Source: RYN-230 sp963793825
Lineage (GTDB): Bacteria; Actinomycetota; Actinomycetes; Streptosporangiales; Streptosporangiaceae
Direction: 5' to 3'
DNA length: 64,000 nucleotides
Assembly (NCBI GenBank): GCA_963793825.1
Contig: CAWCBE010000007.1
Coordinates: forward strand, 1,116,001 to 1,180,000
Numbering within the stretch: position 1 is the first letter of the stretch; every line of letters starts with the position of its first letter. The position numbers were made by a program, and so were the translations under genes. The notes below the pieces were generated by a model that did not search any database, was not told the origin of the DNA, and worked only from the letters and a program-made list of their open reading frames with translations. Positions 44,792 to 53,590 of the stretch are shown one piece after another.

Positions 44792-45131
44792 TCAGCACCT
44801 GCCGGCCAGAACGGGGGGATAAACAGGCGTTGAACTGACGGAACCGCACAGGTAAGGGGAGTGCCGGAGCCACTCTTTGTCAGTCACGACTGCGATCTTC
44901 TGCCATCGGGTGGCATGTGCCATTCCGACCTTGGTGCCCTGCCATGCCGCCCCAGCGGAGAATCCGGTGACGTCATTGCCGAGGAGGTAAAGGAGCCTGA
45001 GCTTGTCACGGTTCTGGAGCGCCGCCTCGACTGCTGCGACCAGGACGTTCTGATAGTCATCGCTCGTCAGCTCTCCGCTGGCCCTGAACCCCAGCACCGA
45101 GTTAGGGCGTATCTGAGATCTTGTCGAGCAT
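44792..45131 (-). pseudogene. STAS/SpoIIAA-like protein, frameshifted and C-terminally truncated
   Basis: ATG 45131 opens MLDKISDTP and hits TAA; the rest of the family sequence follows in the next frame (NSVLGFRASGELTSDDYQNV, LRLLYLLGNDVTGFSAGAAW, HATRWQKIAVVTDKEWLRHS). After RHS the expected ending is lost and unrelated residues run to 44792. SpoIIAA-like STAS proteins are small cytosolic lipid-binding-like folds of unknown role. One extra base near 45100 explains the shift; the 3' loss probably comes from the IS110 side. Confidence 0.7.
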
Positions 45132-45295
45132 CTGCCGGACCTCCTGGCGCAGGAACGGGAACGATGGCGCTCGAATCGTACGCCTGAGCCGACCCCGTTC
45201 GAAGGGAGCGTGCTCTGCCTGCCTTCGCCGTCCATGCCCCTCTGCGGGGACGTCGGCTGGCGGCGCAGGATCCCTCTTGCTGAGGCTGAATATTT
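45132..45295. other. Divergent promoter region
   Basis: About 160 bases between the STAS remnant and the TetR gene; the last 25 bases are AT-rich (AATATTTGTTTAATAATT), fitting a -10 region for the TetR operon. Confidence 0.4.
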
Positions 45296-45311
45296 GTTTA
45301 ATAATTTGAAC
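45296..45311. promoter_or_regulatory. 16-bp palindrome touching the TetR start codon
   Basis: GTTTAA-TAAT-TTGAAC (5 of 6 arm positions complementary) ends one base before ATG 45312. A repressor bound here would block both initiation sites; there is no Shine-Dalgarno sequence, so a leaderless transcript is likely. Confidence 0.55.
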
Positions 45312-45974
45312 ATGGGTTCAGCCAGAGAAGATCTGACGGCGGCGGCGGCGATACGCATCGCGGCGATGGAGCTGTTCGCCGAGCATGGCTACGCCGACGT
45401 GACGGTGCGTCAGATCGCCTCGGCCGCGGGAGTCTCTCCGGCGCTGGTGATTCACCACTACGGATCCAAGGAGAACCTCCGGGCGGTGCTCGAAGAGCGG
45501 GTCGCGGCTTTCGTGGAGTCGATGCTCGCCGATCTGGCCAGGGGGCAAGAGGAGGGTGGTAGCGCGAGCGTGGCTCAACTGTTTGCTGACCGGCTTGACC
45601 GTGAGCCAGCGATGGCGGGCTTCGTCCGGCGGCTCCTGTGTGATGGTGGCCCGGCCGGGGTGGGATTGTTCGAGCGGCTGTATCAGGCGACGCGGGCGGG
45701 CATGCAGGCCATGGAGCAGGCAGGGGTCGTCCGGCCAAGCCGTGACGAGCCGGTCCGCAATGCCTTCCTGCTCAGTAATGACCTGGCGATGGTGCTGCTG
45801 CGCCCCCATATCTCGCAGGTGATCGGTGTCGACCCGCTGGCACGCGATGGCCTCATCCGCTGGTCGGTCGAGGTCTTTGACGTCTATTCGGGCGGCGTGT
45901 TCACGCCTGCTCCCGCTGCGGCCCAGGCCCAGGACGTGCCGGTGCAGGGAGATCAAGGAGATGCGAGCCGATGA
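45312..45974 (+). CDS. TetR/AcrR family regulator of an ABC exporter operon
   Basis: A 220-residue TetR protein. DNA-binding domain at residues 6-60: EDLTAAAAIRIAAMELFAEH, GYADVTVRQIASAAGVSPAL, VIHHYGSKENLRAVLEER. The C-terminal helical part ends with ARDGLIRWSVEVFDVYSGG and a flexible tail. Its last codons overlap the next gene by ATGA, so it is the first gene of an operon with an ABC ATPase and permease, and presumably its repressor. ATG 45312 is preferred over the longer frame because homology begins there. Confidence 0.92.
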   Translation: MGSAREDLTAAAAIRIAAMELFAEHGYADVTVRQIASAAGVSPALVIHHYGSKENLRAVLEERVAAFVESMLADLARGQEEGGSASVAQLFADRLDREPAMAGFVRRLLCDGGPAGVGLFERLYQATRAGMQAMEQAGVVRPSRDEPVRNAFLLSNDLAMVLLRPHISQVIGVDPLARDGLIRWSVEVFDVYSGGVFTPAPAAAQAQDVPVQGDQGDASR

Positions 45975-46885
45975 CCAGCGCCATTGAGACATTCGGGCTG
46001 ACCAAGAGATACGGCGCCACTGTCGCCGTCGCCAACCTCAACCTGCGGATCGGGACAGGACAGGTCTTCGGCTTTCTCGGGCCGAACGGGGCGGGCAAGT
46101 CGACGACGATCCGGATGCTGCTGGCACTGCAGCGACCGACGAAGGGCCGGGCCACGCTCCTGGGGCTTGATGCCACTGAGGACAGTGCCGACGTCCACCA
46201 CCGTATCGGCTACCTGCCAGGCGACCTCGAACTCTTCCCGCGGCTGACCGGCCGCCAGCACATCGCCTGGTTCTTGCGCGCCCGCGGCGCCGCCGACGAC
46301 TCGCTGGCAGATCAACTGGTCGAGCGGTTCCAGGTCGTGGTCGATCGTCCGGTCCGCGAACTGTCCAAGGGCAACCGGCAGAAGATCGGCCTGGTCCTGG
46401 CTTTCATGCACCGGCCGGAACTGCTGGTGCTCGACGAGCCCACTTCGGGGCTTGACCCGCTGATGCAGCACGAGTTCGAGAACCTCCTACGGGAGACGGC
46501 TGACCAGGGCCGAACCGTCTTCCTGTCTTCCCACGAACTCGATGAGGTGCAGCGCGCCGCCGACCGGATCGGGATAATCAAGGAAGGCAAATTGGTGGCT
46601 GAGGATACGGTAGAGGGCCTGCGACGAGCGGCGCCCCAGAAGATGCAGGTCCGCTTCCGGCGCCCGGTCAACCCGGCATCGCTGAAGGCTGTGAGCGGCG
46701 TCACCGTCACCGCGGCCGACGGCCCGCGAATGACGCTCGACGTGACCGGCGAGATCGGGCCAGTTCTGAAGGTCATCGCCAGCAATGACCCGGTCGACCT
46801 GATCTCCCGCCCGGCCGATCTTGACGAACTGTTCCTCGACTTCTACCGCCAACCGGCACAGGCGAAGGCGCCGCATGCTCACTAA
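45971..46885 (+). CDS. ABC transporter ATP-binding protein
   Basis: A 304-residue ABC ATPase. Walker A GPNGAGKST at about 38-46, signature LSKGNRQKIGLVLAFMHRPE, Walker B LLVLDEPTSGLDP, switch His in FLSSHELDEVQRAADR. The C-terminal extension (KMQVRFRRPVNPASLKAVSG) is the usual DrrA/CcmA-type tail. The start overlaps the TetR stop (ATGA), its end overlaps the permease by 11 bases, so translation is coupled. The likely role is export of a hydrophobic compound (DrrAB-like). Confidence 0.94.
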   Translation: MTSAIETFGLTKRYGATVAVANLNLRIGTGQVFGFLGPNGAGKSTTIRMLLALQRPTKGRATLLGLDATEDSADVHHRIGYLPGDLELFPRLTGRQHIAWFLRARGAADDSLADQLVERFQVVVDRPVRELSKGNRQKIGLVLAFMHRPELLVLDEPTSGLDPLMQHEFENLLRETADQGRTVFLSSHELDEVQRAADRIGIIKEGKLVAEDTVEGLRRAAPQKMQVRFRRPVNPASLKAVSGVTVTAADGPRMTLDVTGEIGPVLKVIASNDPVDLISRPADLDELFLDFYRQPAQAKAPHAH

Positions 46886-47657
46886 CGTCACCAGGCTGGA
46901 TCTGCGGCTGCGGCGCCGCAGCACCATCGGCTACGCCGCCGGAATGGCCCTGTACACCCTGGTAGTGGTGGCGCTCTACCCCTCGTTCAAAGACTCGACA
47001 TCACTCAATAGCCTCAGCGGCTCCACCGCCGCGGCCTTGTTCGGCGTCACCGGGCCGCTGACCTCACCCGGCGGCTGGCTGAACGGGAACATCTACGGCA
47101 ACTTCTTCCCGCTGATCATGCTCTTGCTGACTATCGGCTACGGCGCTGCCGCCGTGGCCGGGCAAGACGAGGACGGCACCCTGGCCCTAATAACCGCCCT
47201 GCCGATCCGCCGACGCACCATACTCTTCCAGAAGGCCGGAGCGATGGCCCTGCAAGCCCTCTTCCTCGCCGCCGCGGTCACCATCTGCGTCGTCGTCGGC
47301 CGTGGCTTCCAGCTCACCATCAGTCCCGCCAACACGATCGCTATCTCGGTCGCGCTCGTGCTGATGGGACTGGACTTCGGCCTGATCACCATGGCCGTCG
47401 GCGCAGCCACCGGACGGCGAGGCACGGCCCTCGGCATCGGTGCGGGCCTAGCCGCCGCCTCGTATCTGCTCAGCTCTCTCGCCTCGACCATCTCATGGCT
47501 CCGGCCGGGACGGTACCTGTCGCCCTTCTACTGGTCGGCCGGCAACGACCAGATCAGCAAGGGAGTCAGCCTAGGCGACTTCATCGCCCTGATCGTGGTC
47601 GCTCTATGTGCCCTAGCGGCCGCGATCGCCACCTTCCGGCGAGCAGACCTCAACTAA
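46875..47657 (+). CDS. ABC-2 type transporter permease
   Basis: A 260-residue membrane protein with six hydrophobic segments, among them STIGYAAGMALYTLVVVALY, NFFPLIMLLLTIGYGAAAVA, FLAAAVTICVVVGRGFQLTI, ALVLMGLDFGLITMAVGAAT and ALIVVALCALAAAIATFRRA. The loop DEDGTLALITALPIRRRTIL is the typical coupling segment. ATG 46875 lies within the ATPase gene's last codons. It completes a one-ATPase, one-permease exporter. After its stop there is about 350 bases with no gene. Confidence 0.92.
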   Translation: MLTNVTRLDLRLRRRSTIGYAAGMALYTLVVVALYPSFKDSTSLNSLSGSTAAALFGVTGPLTSPGGWLNGNIYGNFFPLIMLLLTIGYGAAAVAGQDEDGTLALITALPIRRRTILFQKAGAMALQALFLAAAVTICVVVGRGFQLTISPANTIAISVALVLMGLDFGLITMAVGAATGRRGTALGIGAGLAAASYLLSSLASTISWLRPGRYLSPFYWSAGNDQISKGVSLGDFIALIVVALCALAAAIATFRRADLN

Positions 47658-48007
47658 ATAGGAGCGCACTGAAAGGGGCTCGCTCCAGCGCGCCTGCCGG
47701 CAGTGCGTTCGACCATCTGGGATGGCGTGCCCGCACGATAGCGATCGCGCCCTGGATATTTATGCAGGCCATCGTATCCCGGGAACGCCGCACATCAGCG
47801 TGAGTCGTTTTGTGTCAAGCTTCCGGCCGGTGCCCAGTCCGTCGTCTGTCCCTGCATAGCGGTTATGGGGTTGGTCCCAGCAGCGCGTGATCGGGTTGGT
47901 GAGACGACGGACGGGGCTGCCCATGATGTGCGCCGAGATCACCGGGGGTGTCTCAATGCCGCGGAGGGCTCGCCCCGGCCGTCAGCTTCGGTCGCCGCAG
48001 CGAATGC
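47658..48007. other. Gap between ABC operon and IS110
   Basis: 350 bases; no coding signal. It should include the right end of the minus-strand IS110 element. Confidence 0.4.
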
Positions 48008-49357
48008 TCAGGCGGCGAGTGCCTGCGTGGTGGGCTGGGTGCCGTGGGTGGCGATGGCCTGGTCCCAGGCCTGGCCGGTGGTGATGACGGCGTGCAGATG
48101 CCGCAGGATCGCCGCCGCGATCACGGTCTGAGCCTGCGTCGGGGTGAGCTTGTTGTCCTGCCTGCTGGTCAGGTGCTGGTAGCGGGCGGCATAGACGGGG
48201 TTGGCGCGTTGCGCGCCCCAGACCGCACGCCAGGCGGCCAGGCGCAGCCCGGGGCGTCCCTGCCCGGTCAGCCTGGTCCGGCCGGTGAACGCGCCGGACA
48301 GTTTCTCCCGTGGGGCCAGGCCGGCATGCTTGACCAGCGCGCGGGCGGTGGCGAACCGCCGCGGGTCGCCAGTCTCGGCCAGGATCGCCGCGGCGCCGAC
48401 CGGCGACAGGCCGGTGATCGAGGTGACCAGCGCGGTCAGCCCGAGCTCATCCAGGACAGCGGTCATCCGCTGCTCGGCCTGGGTGAGCCGGGTCTTGGTG
48501 AGCTGCCAGTCCTCCAGCAGCAACTGCACCCGCTCGAGTGCGCCGGCCCGGTGCGCGATCACCCCGGCCGGATCGCTGAGCGCGGTGAACAGCCCGCGCA
48601 CGATCCGCAGGCACGGTTTCTGCCCGCCGCGGCGGAGGATCTCACGCCTCACCGCCTGCTCGAAGCGGGCCGCCCCGAGGCGGCGGGTGCGGGTGAAGTC
48701 CGCGCGGTCCCGGCTGGTGATCACCTGCAGGGCGGCCATCCATGTGGCGGACCGGAACGGCTGCCGCGCTGTGTCCAGCGCAGCGGGCCAGACGCATTCC
48801 AGCAGGTCCCGCATCTGCTGGATCTGGCTGCCGGCCTCGGTGATCAGCTGCTCGCGGCGGGTACCCAGATGCCGCAGCCGGCCCCACGTCTCATCCACCG
48901 GCTCCGGAACATAGCAGCGCAGCTGGGCGGTGAGCCGGGCGATCAGCACGGCGTCTTTCTCATCGGTCTTGTCCCAGGTCAGGTCCTCGGTGCGGCGCGA
49001 CCACGACGTGACCATCGGCTGCACGCACACGAACGGCATCGACCGGTCCGCAGCCAGCTGCCCCAGCACCCGCCACCGGTGCCCGGTCGGCTCGCACGAC
49101 ACGGTCAGCCCGGCCCAGCCCTTCGCCGCGGCACGCCCGGCAGCCCAGTCCAGCGCCACACCAAGATCCCAGGCACGGCACCGGAACGTCCTGCGCGCGA
49201 TGACTCGCGAGTCATGATCGGTCACCACGACCATCTGCTTCTTGTCCGCCAGGTCGATCCCGGCAATCGCGTTCGTCACCGGCACCAGAACACGTAGCCG
49301 GTCCAAGCGCGCGTTGCGGTTGCGGTCGCCTCGCGACACGCCACTACCGTTACCCAT
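48008..49357 (-). CDS. IS110 family transposase (intact, second type)
   Basis: A 449-residue DEDD recombinase, unlike the one at 43338. ATG 49357 (MGNGSGVSRGDRNRN) has AGGAGGACG upstream and is preferred over the longer frame. Catalytic region: AIAGIDLADKKQMVVVTDHD (Asp), GLTVSCEPTGHRWRVLGQLA (Glu), TWDKTDEKDAVLIARLTAQL (Asp pair). C-terminal domain: ITGLSPVGAAAILAETGDPR and ALVKHAGLAPREKLSGAFTG. All catalytic residues are there. The left non-coding leader is at 49358-49480. Confidence 0.92.
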   Translation of the reverse strand: MGNGSGVSRGDRNRNARLDRLRVLVPVTNAIAGIDLADKKQMVVVTDHDSRVIARRTFRCRAWDLGVALDWAAGRAAAKGWAGLTVSCEPTGHRWRVLGQLAADRSMPFVCVQPMVTSWSRRTEDLTWDKTDEKDAVLIARLTAQLRCYVPEPVDETWGRLRHLGTRREQLITEAGSQIQQMRDLLECVWPAALDTARQPFRSATWMAALQVITSRDRADFTRTRRLGAARFEQAVRREILRRGGQKPCLRIVRGLFTALSDPAGVIAHRAGALERVQLLLEDWQLTKTRLTQAEQRMTAVLDELGLTALVTSITGLSPVGAAAILAETGDPRRFATARALVKHAGLAPREKLSGAFTGRTRLTGQGRPGLRLAAWRAVWGAQRANPVYAARYQHLTSRQDNKLTPTQAQTVIAAAILRHLHAVITTGQAWDQAIATHGTQPTTQALAA

Positions 49358-49484
49358 GAACGTCCTCCTGCTGCGTGGGACACCAAGCCCGAAGCGCATC
49401 AGGGGGACGTTCCTACGTCACGAACCGACACGCAGAACGTCTTTCTATGCCGCGTATGGTGTAAGCGATTAGGTCATGCTAAGC
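49358..49484 (-). other. Leader of second intact IS110
   Basis: Non-coding leader of about 125 bases with short repeats GGACGTTCCTACGTC and CAGAACGTC that may pair. Bridge-RNA region by family analogy only. Confidence 0.3.
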
Positions 49485-49982
49485 CTAGGTGTTGTGACTG
49501 ATAGGTGCTGCCTGGCCGAGCCCGAGTGAGCGCCGGACCTGATCCACAAACGCCGACCGTGCCTGCCATTGCATCGTGCGTAGCCGCGCCCAGGTGTCTT
49601 CATCGGGCGCAGCGAATCCATCGAGCGCGGCGTCAACTACCGCGTGATCGGCTTCATGCAACACCTCTGCTGCCGTGACCACGCTCGACGGAGCGATCAT
49701 CCGAAGTCTTGTCAGCGCGTCTGTTTGCCGGCGATGCGCATCGGCAGCTTGCCCCCGGTACTCTTCCAGTTTTCCATCATCACCCTGTATACGGGCCTGG
49801 AGTCCGCGCTGGCCTGGAGCATCGAAGCTCGCAGTCAGGTAGTCCTCATATGAGTTCACGAGAGACTCACGGATCCAGTGCAGATGCTCGCGACGACCCG
49901 ACACATAAAGCGTTAGGCCAGCGAGAGCGGCTGCAATTGTCGCGGCAACAGCGCTCAAGATTGATGGCAGGACGGCCGACAT
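49485..49982 (-). CDS. Uncharacterised small membrane-anchored protein (165 aa)
   Basis: N-terminal TM (SILSAVAATIAAALAGLTLY VSGRR) followed by a cytoplasmic helical domain: HLHWIRESLVNSYEDYLTAS, then HRRQTDALTRLRMIAPSSVV and LRTMQWQARSAFVDQVRRSL. A WIR-x-S-L-x-x-Y-x-x-Y/F type start after a TM is seen in many small actinobacterial proteins of unknown role. The start ATG 49982 follows a G-rich stretch. It is on the minus strand like the next two genes but separated by large gaps. Confidence 0.65.
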   Translation of the reverse strand: MSAVLPSILSAVAATIAAALAGLTLYVSGRREHLHWIRESLVNSYEDYLTASFDAPGQRGLQARIQGDDGKLEEYRGQAADAHRRQTDALTRLRMIAPSSVVTAAEVLHEADHAVVDAALDGFAAPDEDTWARLRTMQWQARSAFVDQVRRSLGLGQAAPISHNT

Positions 49983-50310
49983 GTGACCCCCATAAACTGG
50001 ATAATTTCCGCGGAGCCGGCTTGCCGACGGTTCAGGACGGTCCGTTCGCCGCCGACTCTGGGTCCCAGAGTTGCTGATGCCTGCGGAGAAGACACCGTGA
50101 GGCTGCTCTCTACTGGCGGTCAGCCGGCGTAGTCGGCCCTACCTCACCGGGCCAGTAACAGCTAGGAGGCTGACCGCCTCATGCTCTTCCAGTGCGGTGA
50201 GCGCTTGCTGGATCGCCGCGCGCAGCGTCATGGGAAAGTCCGCGGAAACCGCGCGGCTGGCTTCAGACTCACGGCCCAAGCGGACGCCCGGACGAGGTGA
50301 GGCGTAATGT
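49983..50310. other. Gap, no accepted gene
   Basis: About 330 bases. A frame at 50139-50357 (minus) has an actinobacterial-looking end (AIQQALTALEEHEAVSLLA) but overlaps the next gene's 3' end, so it is not called. Confidence 0.35.
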
Positions 50311-50853
50311 TCAACGGGTGTAAGTGAAGTCGCGGTCGAACGCGGCGCGGCGGCCACGGTCGAAGATCCCGTCCGCGATGAGCTGGCTGAGCGTGCTGTC
50401 CCAGTCGTCTCGGCGAATGATGCCCAGACCGCTGATCCGCTTCACCCAGTAGGCCGTGTAATCATCGGCGCTGAGGTCCGACTGGCTAGAGGTCAGGTGC
50501 CTGCGGACATGCCCGAAATGGAAATCAGGCTGTACATCCCAGCCCTGCTCACGCAGCGCCAGAAGGCGGCGGACCCGATCCGGCCTGTCATACAAGACCC
50601 GTGCCTGTTCGAGCGTGTCTCCCGGATACAAGTACAGGACCACCCGGGTCCCGCCGAGCGGGAGCAGATACAGGTACTGGACGGCATGCCAGTGACACAG
50701 TTCTGCCCGCGCGCAAGTCTCATGCCAGCGATCAGAGGTCTGAACGACCTGCAGTCCGGGCACCGCTACGCGGAGACCCCGCACGCATGCATCCACAGAA
50801 ACAGCGCCCTGACGGGGAAACGGCGTTCTCTCCAGCGTCACGTCCAGCAGCAT
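50311..50853 (-). CDS. Uncharacterised protein (180 aa)
   Basis: A soluble protein: MLLDVTLERTPFPRQGAVSV, HWHAVQYLYLLPLGGTRVVL, YPGDTLEQARVLYDRPDRVR. No known domain recognised; the middle looks like an alpha/beta fold and the C-terminus is charged (DRGRRAAFDRDFTYTR). Start ATG 50853 has a weak RBS (GAGACACC). Its codon use is typical for the window. Confidence 0.55.
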   Translation of the reverse strand: MLLDVTLERTPFPRQGAVSVDACVRGLRVAVPGLQVVQTSDRWHETCARAELCHWHAVQYLYLLPLGGTRVVLYLYPGDTLEQARVLYDRPDRVRRLLALREQGWDVQPDFHFGHVRRHLTSSQSDLSADDYTAYWVKRISGLGIIRRDDWDSTLSQLIADGIFDRGRRAAFDRDFTYTR

Positions 50854-51108
50854 AGAGGTGTCTCATTAGCGCGCGGCACGGAACAATCATCTCTTTACCG
50901 GAACATCCGCTTCTGCCGCATGTCGCGCGCCTGCGACGTTGGCGCGCCGGCCCGATTCCCAAGATCGTCACCATGTCCAAGCGGGATGGCGTTACGCCGC
51001 GATCACGATGCGGAGTGTCCTTTGACCACCAGGCGTCGCCGAACGGTTCCCTCTGGGGTCCAGGATCAAGCGCGGCGAGTGGGGTTGCTGGCGTGGGAGG
51101 TGCTGTCG
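50854..51108. other. Gap, no accepted gene
   Basis: About 255 bases between two minus-strand genes. No RNA or repeat recognised. Confidence 0.35.
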
Positions 51109-51723
51109 CTAAACAGACGGCTCGCCACCCGTTCCCACAGATGGGGATGCTCGAGGATCCGTGACGTGCCCATGATCAGCGGCTATCAGGGTCCGTGACC
51201 TGGGCAACAGGCGGCGAGCGGTCGCATCTCTTGTTTCGTATTGATGGGATGCGATTTTTTCGAGTTCCCGGAAGTGCGGCAAGAAGTCGTGGCCCATACG
51301 CTCTGGATATGCTTTCTTCCGCGCAGCAAGTTCCGCCCTTATGGCCGGTTGCAGTGCAGTCCACGACCGCATAATCATGGTTCGCATCGTGGCTATAAGT
51401 ACGTCCCCAGGTATTAGCTGACGAGTCACGAGGACTCCGAGATGTTCGAAAAAATAGGAGACAGCATAGGCGCTCTGCTTCCGGGGATCACCTAGCGATT
51501 CAAAACCATCTTCAAGGGCCTCGTTCTCGGGAAAGTCTAGGATACGCCTGTAGTGCTTGAGGAATTCCGGAGAACGGATCTCGCGAAAAACGTCAGCTAT
51601 GACCAGGATCTGATTGGCATTATTTGTGAGACGCGCAGTGCGACGCACTTGCCACACGGCTGTAGCCAAGGCGAGCAGTGCGATTACAAGTGATAAGATA
51701 GAAACCCAATTACTAAAAGGCAT
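51109..51723 (-). CDS. DUF4760-like membrane-anchored protein
   Basis: A 204-residue protein starting MPFSNWVSILSLVIALLALA (TM) then TAVWQVRRTARLTNNANQIL and REIRSPEFLKHYRRILDFPE, a layout of DUF4760-type proteins (N-terminal TM, cytoplasmic helical domain that begins with a short Q-x-x-R-x-x-R linker). The AYAVSYFFEHLGVLVTRQLI segment fits the family. The last ~30 residues (RTLIAADHGHVTDPRASPSV) look low-complexity and may be a frameshifted tail. Function unknown. Local GC is lower than average. Confidence 0.7.
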   Translation of the reverse strand: MPFSNWVSILSLVIALLALATAVWQVRRTARLTNNANQILVIADVFREIRSPEFLKHYRRILDFPENEALEDGFESLGDPRKQSAYAVSYFFEHLGVLVTRQLIPGDVLIATMRTMIMRSWTALQPAIRAELAARKKAYPERMGHDFLPHFRELEKIASHQYETRDATARRLLPRSRTLIAADHGHVTDPRASPSVGTGGEPSV

Positions 51724-52011
51724 TTTTCCACCATTCAGCTTTTCGGCCCGTCCACCGTCTATACAGTTTGTAGCCAGCGCTCCGCCAGCAAATCACCGCT
51801 ACCACCGCTGTGGCCCGCAGCCTCGACTGGATTGTATAGCATCGTACAGATTCTGGGAAATTGCCCTGAGCCGACCGAGTTCACGCCACTTGGCGCGGAT
51901 GACACCGAGGTGAAGAGCTGACAGCCAAGGTGGACGACGGCTTACGCCACGTCGGCAAAGCCGCCCGATAGATTGTAAACTCGATAGCCGTAAATCAACA
52001 GGATGCTCCGG
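51724..52011. other. Gap, lower GC
   Basis: About 290 bases with moderate GC, no accepted gene. Confidence 0.35.
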
Positions 52012-52553
52012 TCAGGCAATCGCGCGTTTCTGCTCGTCATTTACTCGGAAGCACTCTTCTGCCGCGATTCGCCCATGGCGTGCCTGCTGGTCAGTTGATT
52101 CGTCGCGAGCCAAGCCACCGCGCGTACTGCTCGTCCTGCTCCTCAACGGTTCCGACATCAGCCAATGCGGTTGTCCCTTGGGTCGGGGCTGAGCGGGCCT
52201 GCCGGCCTGCCCCTCGCGCGGGATGTAGACAACGCGTCCTCCCCCATGTCGCACTGCATCCCGGACGCCCACGAATCACGGCGCGCACCATTCACGCCCA
52301 GCCGGATCCCCAGGGGGTCAAGGATGCGGCGCAACTCTCGCAGTGCCTTGAACAGGTCCGCTCCCTCAGCTGCCCAGAGCCCGCCTCCTTGACTGAGGAG
52401 CGTAAGCAGCCAGCCCCTTCCCCGCCGGGCCGTAATAAGGATCCAGAACTGCTCGCTGGATCCTGACAGCACCGGCACCTCATGGCCCTCGGACATGATC
52501 GAGATGGTAAGCGGCCCTGCTACACGAACTTCCGGCCATGCCGCGAGCAGCAA
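52012..52553 (-). pseudogene. Uncharacterised actinobacterial protein, frameshifted twice
   Basis: Frame 1 (52553-52290) reads PVLSGSSEQFWILITARRGR and IRLGVNGARRDSWASGMQCD MGE; frame 2 continues GGGRVVYIPREGQAGRPAQP; frame 3 has VGTVEEQDEQYARWLGSRRI; and the end NQQARHGRIAAEECFRVNDE lies in frame 2 again. The pieces line up as one conserved protein with at least two one-base indels at about 52265 and 52140. The family is common in actinomycetes but without known function. Confidence 0.55.
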
Positions 52554-52573
52554 GCAGCCGATGCCGACGGATG

Positions 52574-52927
52574 CTAAGGAAGCCCGAGTTCCTGCATTCG
52601 CGTATTTACTAGCTTGTTAACCAGGCCGGGTGGCAGTGGCTCGTCGATCGCAAAGTGCAGAGACCCTTTCGTGCTCTGATAGCTGGCAAGGTCACCACCT
52701 AGCTTCTGGAGTACGGATCCGCTGTGCGGCAAGTAGCTCAGGTGATTCTTGAATGCAGCGAAGCCGGCCACGGTCTTGCCCCGCACCTTGAACGCCGGCA
52801 TCCCGTAAGAAATGCACTGCTCGGCGTCAGGAATGACTCCCAGGATGGACCGCCGCAGCTCCTCCAACGTGGTGCGCTTGGGTTCGTCGACGGTGGCGAG
52901 GTAACTGTCGATGTCCTGAGGTGCCAT
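52574..52927 (-). CDS. DUF1801 family protein
   Basis: A 117-residue protein: MAPQDIDSYLATVDEPKRTT, EELRRSILGVIPDAEQCISY, GMPAFKVRGKTVAGFAAFKN and HSGSVLQKLGGDLASYQSTK, the signature of DUF1801 (YdhG/Fra-like fold). Related proteins have been linked to iron handling, but the role is not established. The start ATG 52927 is the family's usual start. Intact. Confidence 0.88.
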   Translation of the reverse strand: MAPQDIDSYLATVDEPKRTTLEELRRSILGVIPDAEQCISYGMPAFKVRGKTVAGFAAFKNHLSYLPHSGSVLQKLGGDLASYQSTKGSLHFAIDEPLPPGLVNKLVNTRMQELGLP

Positions 52928-53080
52928 GGGCGAAGTCTCTCAGCATCCTGGATAACTCAGCGCCGGTGCACCGGAGAGCCAGGTCCCTCATCCGAAACCC
53001 GCAGCAGCAGTCGTTGGCCGATCTTGAGACTCATCCTCTTCTCCCACGGGTCGGGCGTTCTGATCCTTTGAGAGCAGGTA
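52928..53080. other. Divergent gap
   Basis: About 150 bases, no gene recognised. Confidence 0.35.
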
Positions 53081-53590
53081 GTGGGCGGGGCCTATCCTGG
53101 GCTGGTGCTGGACCTGGGCAGCATCGATGTGGAGGAGATCGCCGGCGCGCTGGCCGACCAGACCGACTACGAACAGCACAGGCTGATCAGCCCAGACACC
53201 GGCGAGATCGCGTTCTGGACGGCCGACACCGGCATCGATGGGCAGACGCCAGTCGACCTCGACGAGCTGGACCTGGTCGTCATCGATCACTGCCATCCTG
53301 GGTCTGGTACCAGGACATGGCCGACTTCGCCAACGGGATTACCGATGAACGCGCCGGGCGCAGGCTGGCCCACGCGATCCAGGGCAAGGGAGCTTTCCGC
53401 CGGGTTCAAAGACGAACTCCACGAAGAGTACCCGGACCTGCTGCCAGCCTGTTACGCGTTCCGGGACACCCGTGCCAGGCGCCGGGCCGTGCAATGGCTC
53501 GCTGACAACTCGCTCATCGACGACGACTCCGCGGACACCTTCCTGGTCAGGCACCCAGATCCCGCCCTCCCTGAGCCTTACGGGCGAGAT
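53081..53590 (+). pseudogene. UPF0158 family protein with two compensating frameshifts
   Basis: Frame A gives LDLGSIDVEEIAGALADQTD, YEQHRLISPDTGEIAFWTAD, VDLDELDLVVIDHCHPG; the next ~90 bases (about 53300-53400) fit only frame B (WYQDMADFANGITDERAGRR, LAHAIQGKGAFRR); frame A returns with FKDELHEEYPDLLPACYAFR and RRAVQWLADNSLIDDDSADT. Two opposite one-base changes therefore exchange about 30 residues. The result may be a full-length but misfolded protein. GTG 53081 or GTG 53104 is the start. Confidence 0.7.

Noticed and set aside
49485..51723. Toxin-antitoxin or known defence system
   Set aside because: No recognised toxin, nuclease, helicase or STAND pattern in these genes; kept only as an open question.
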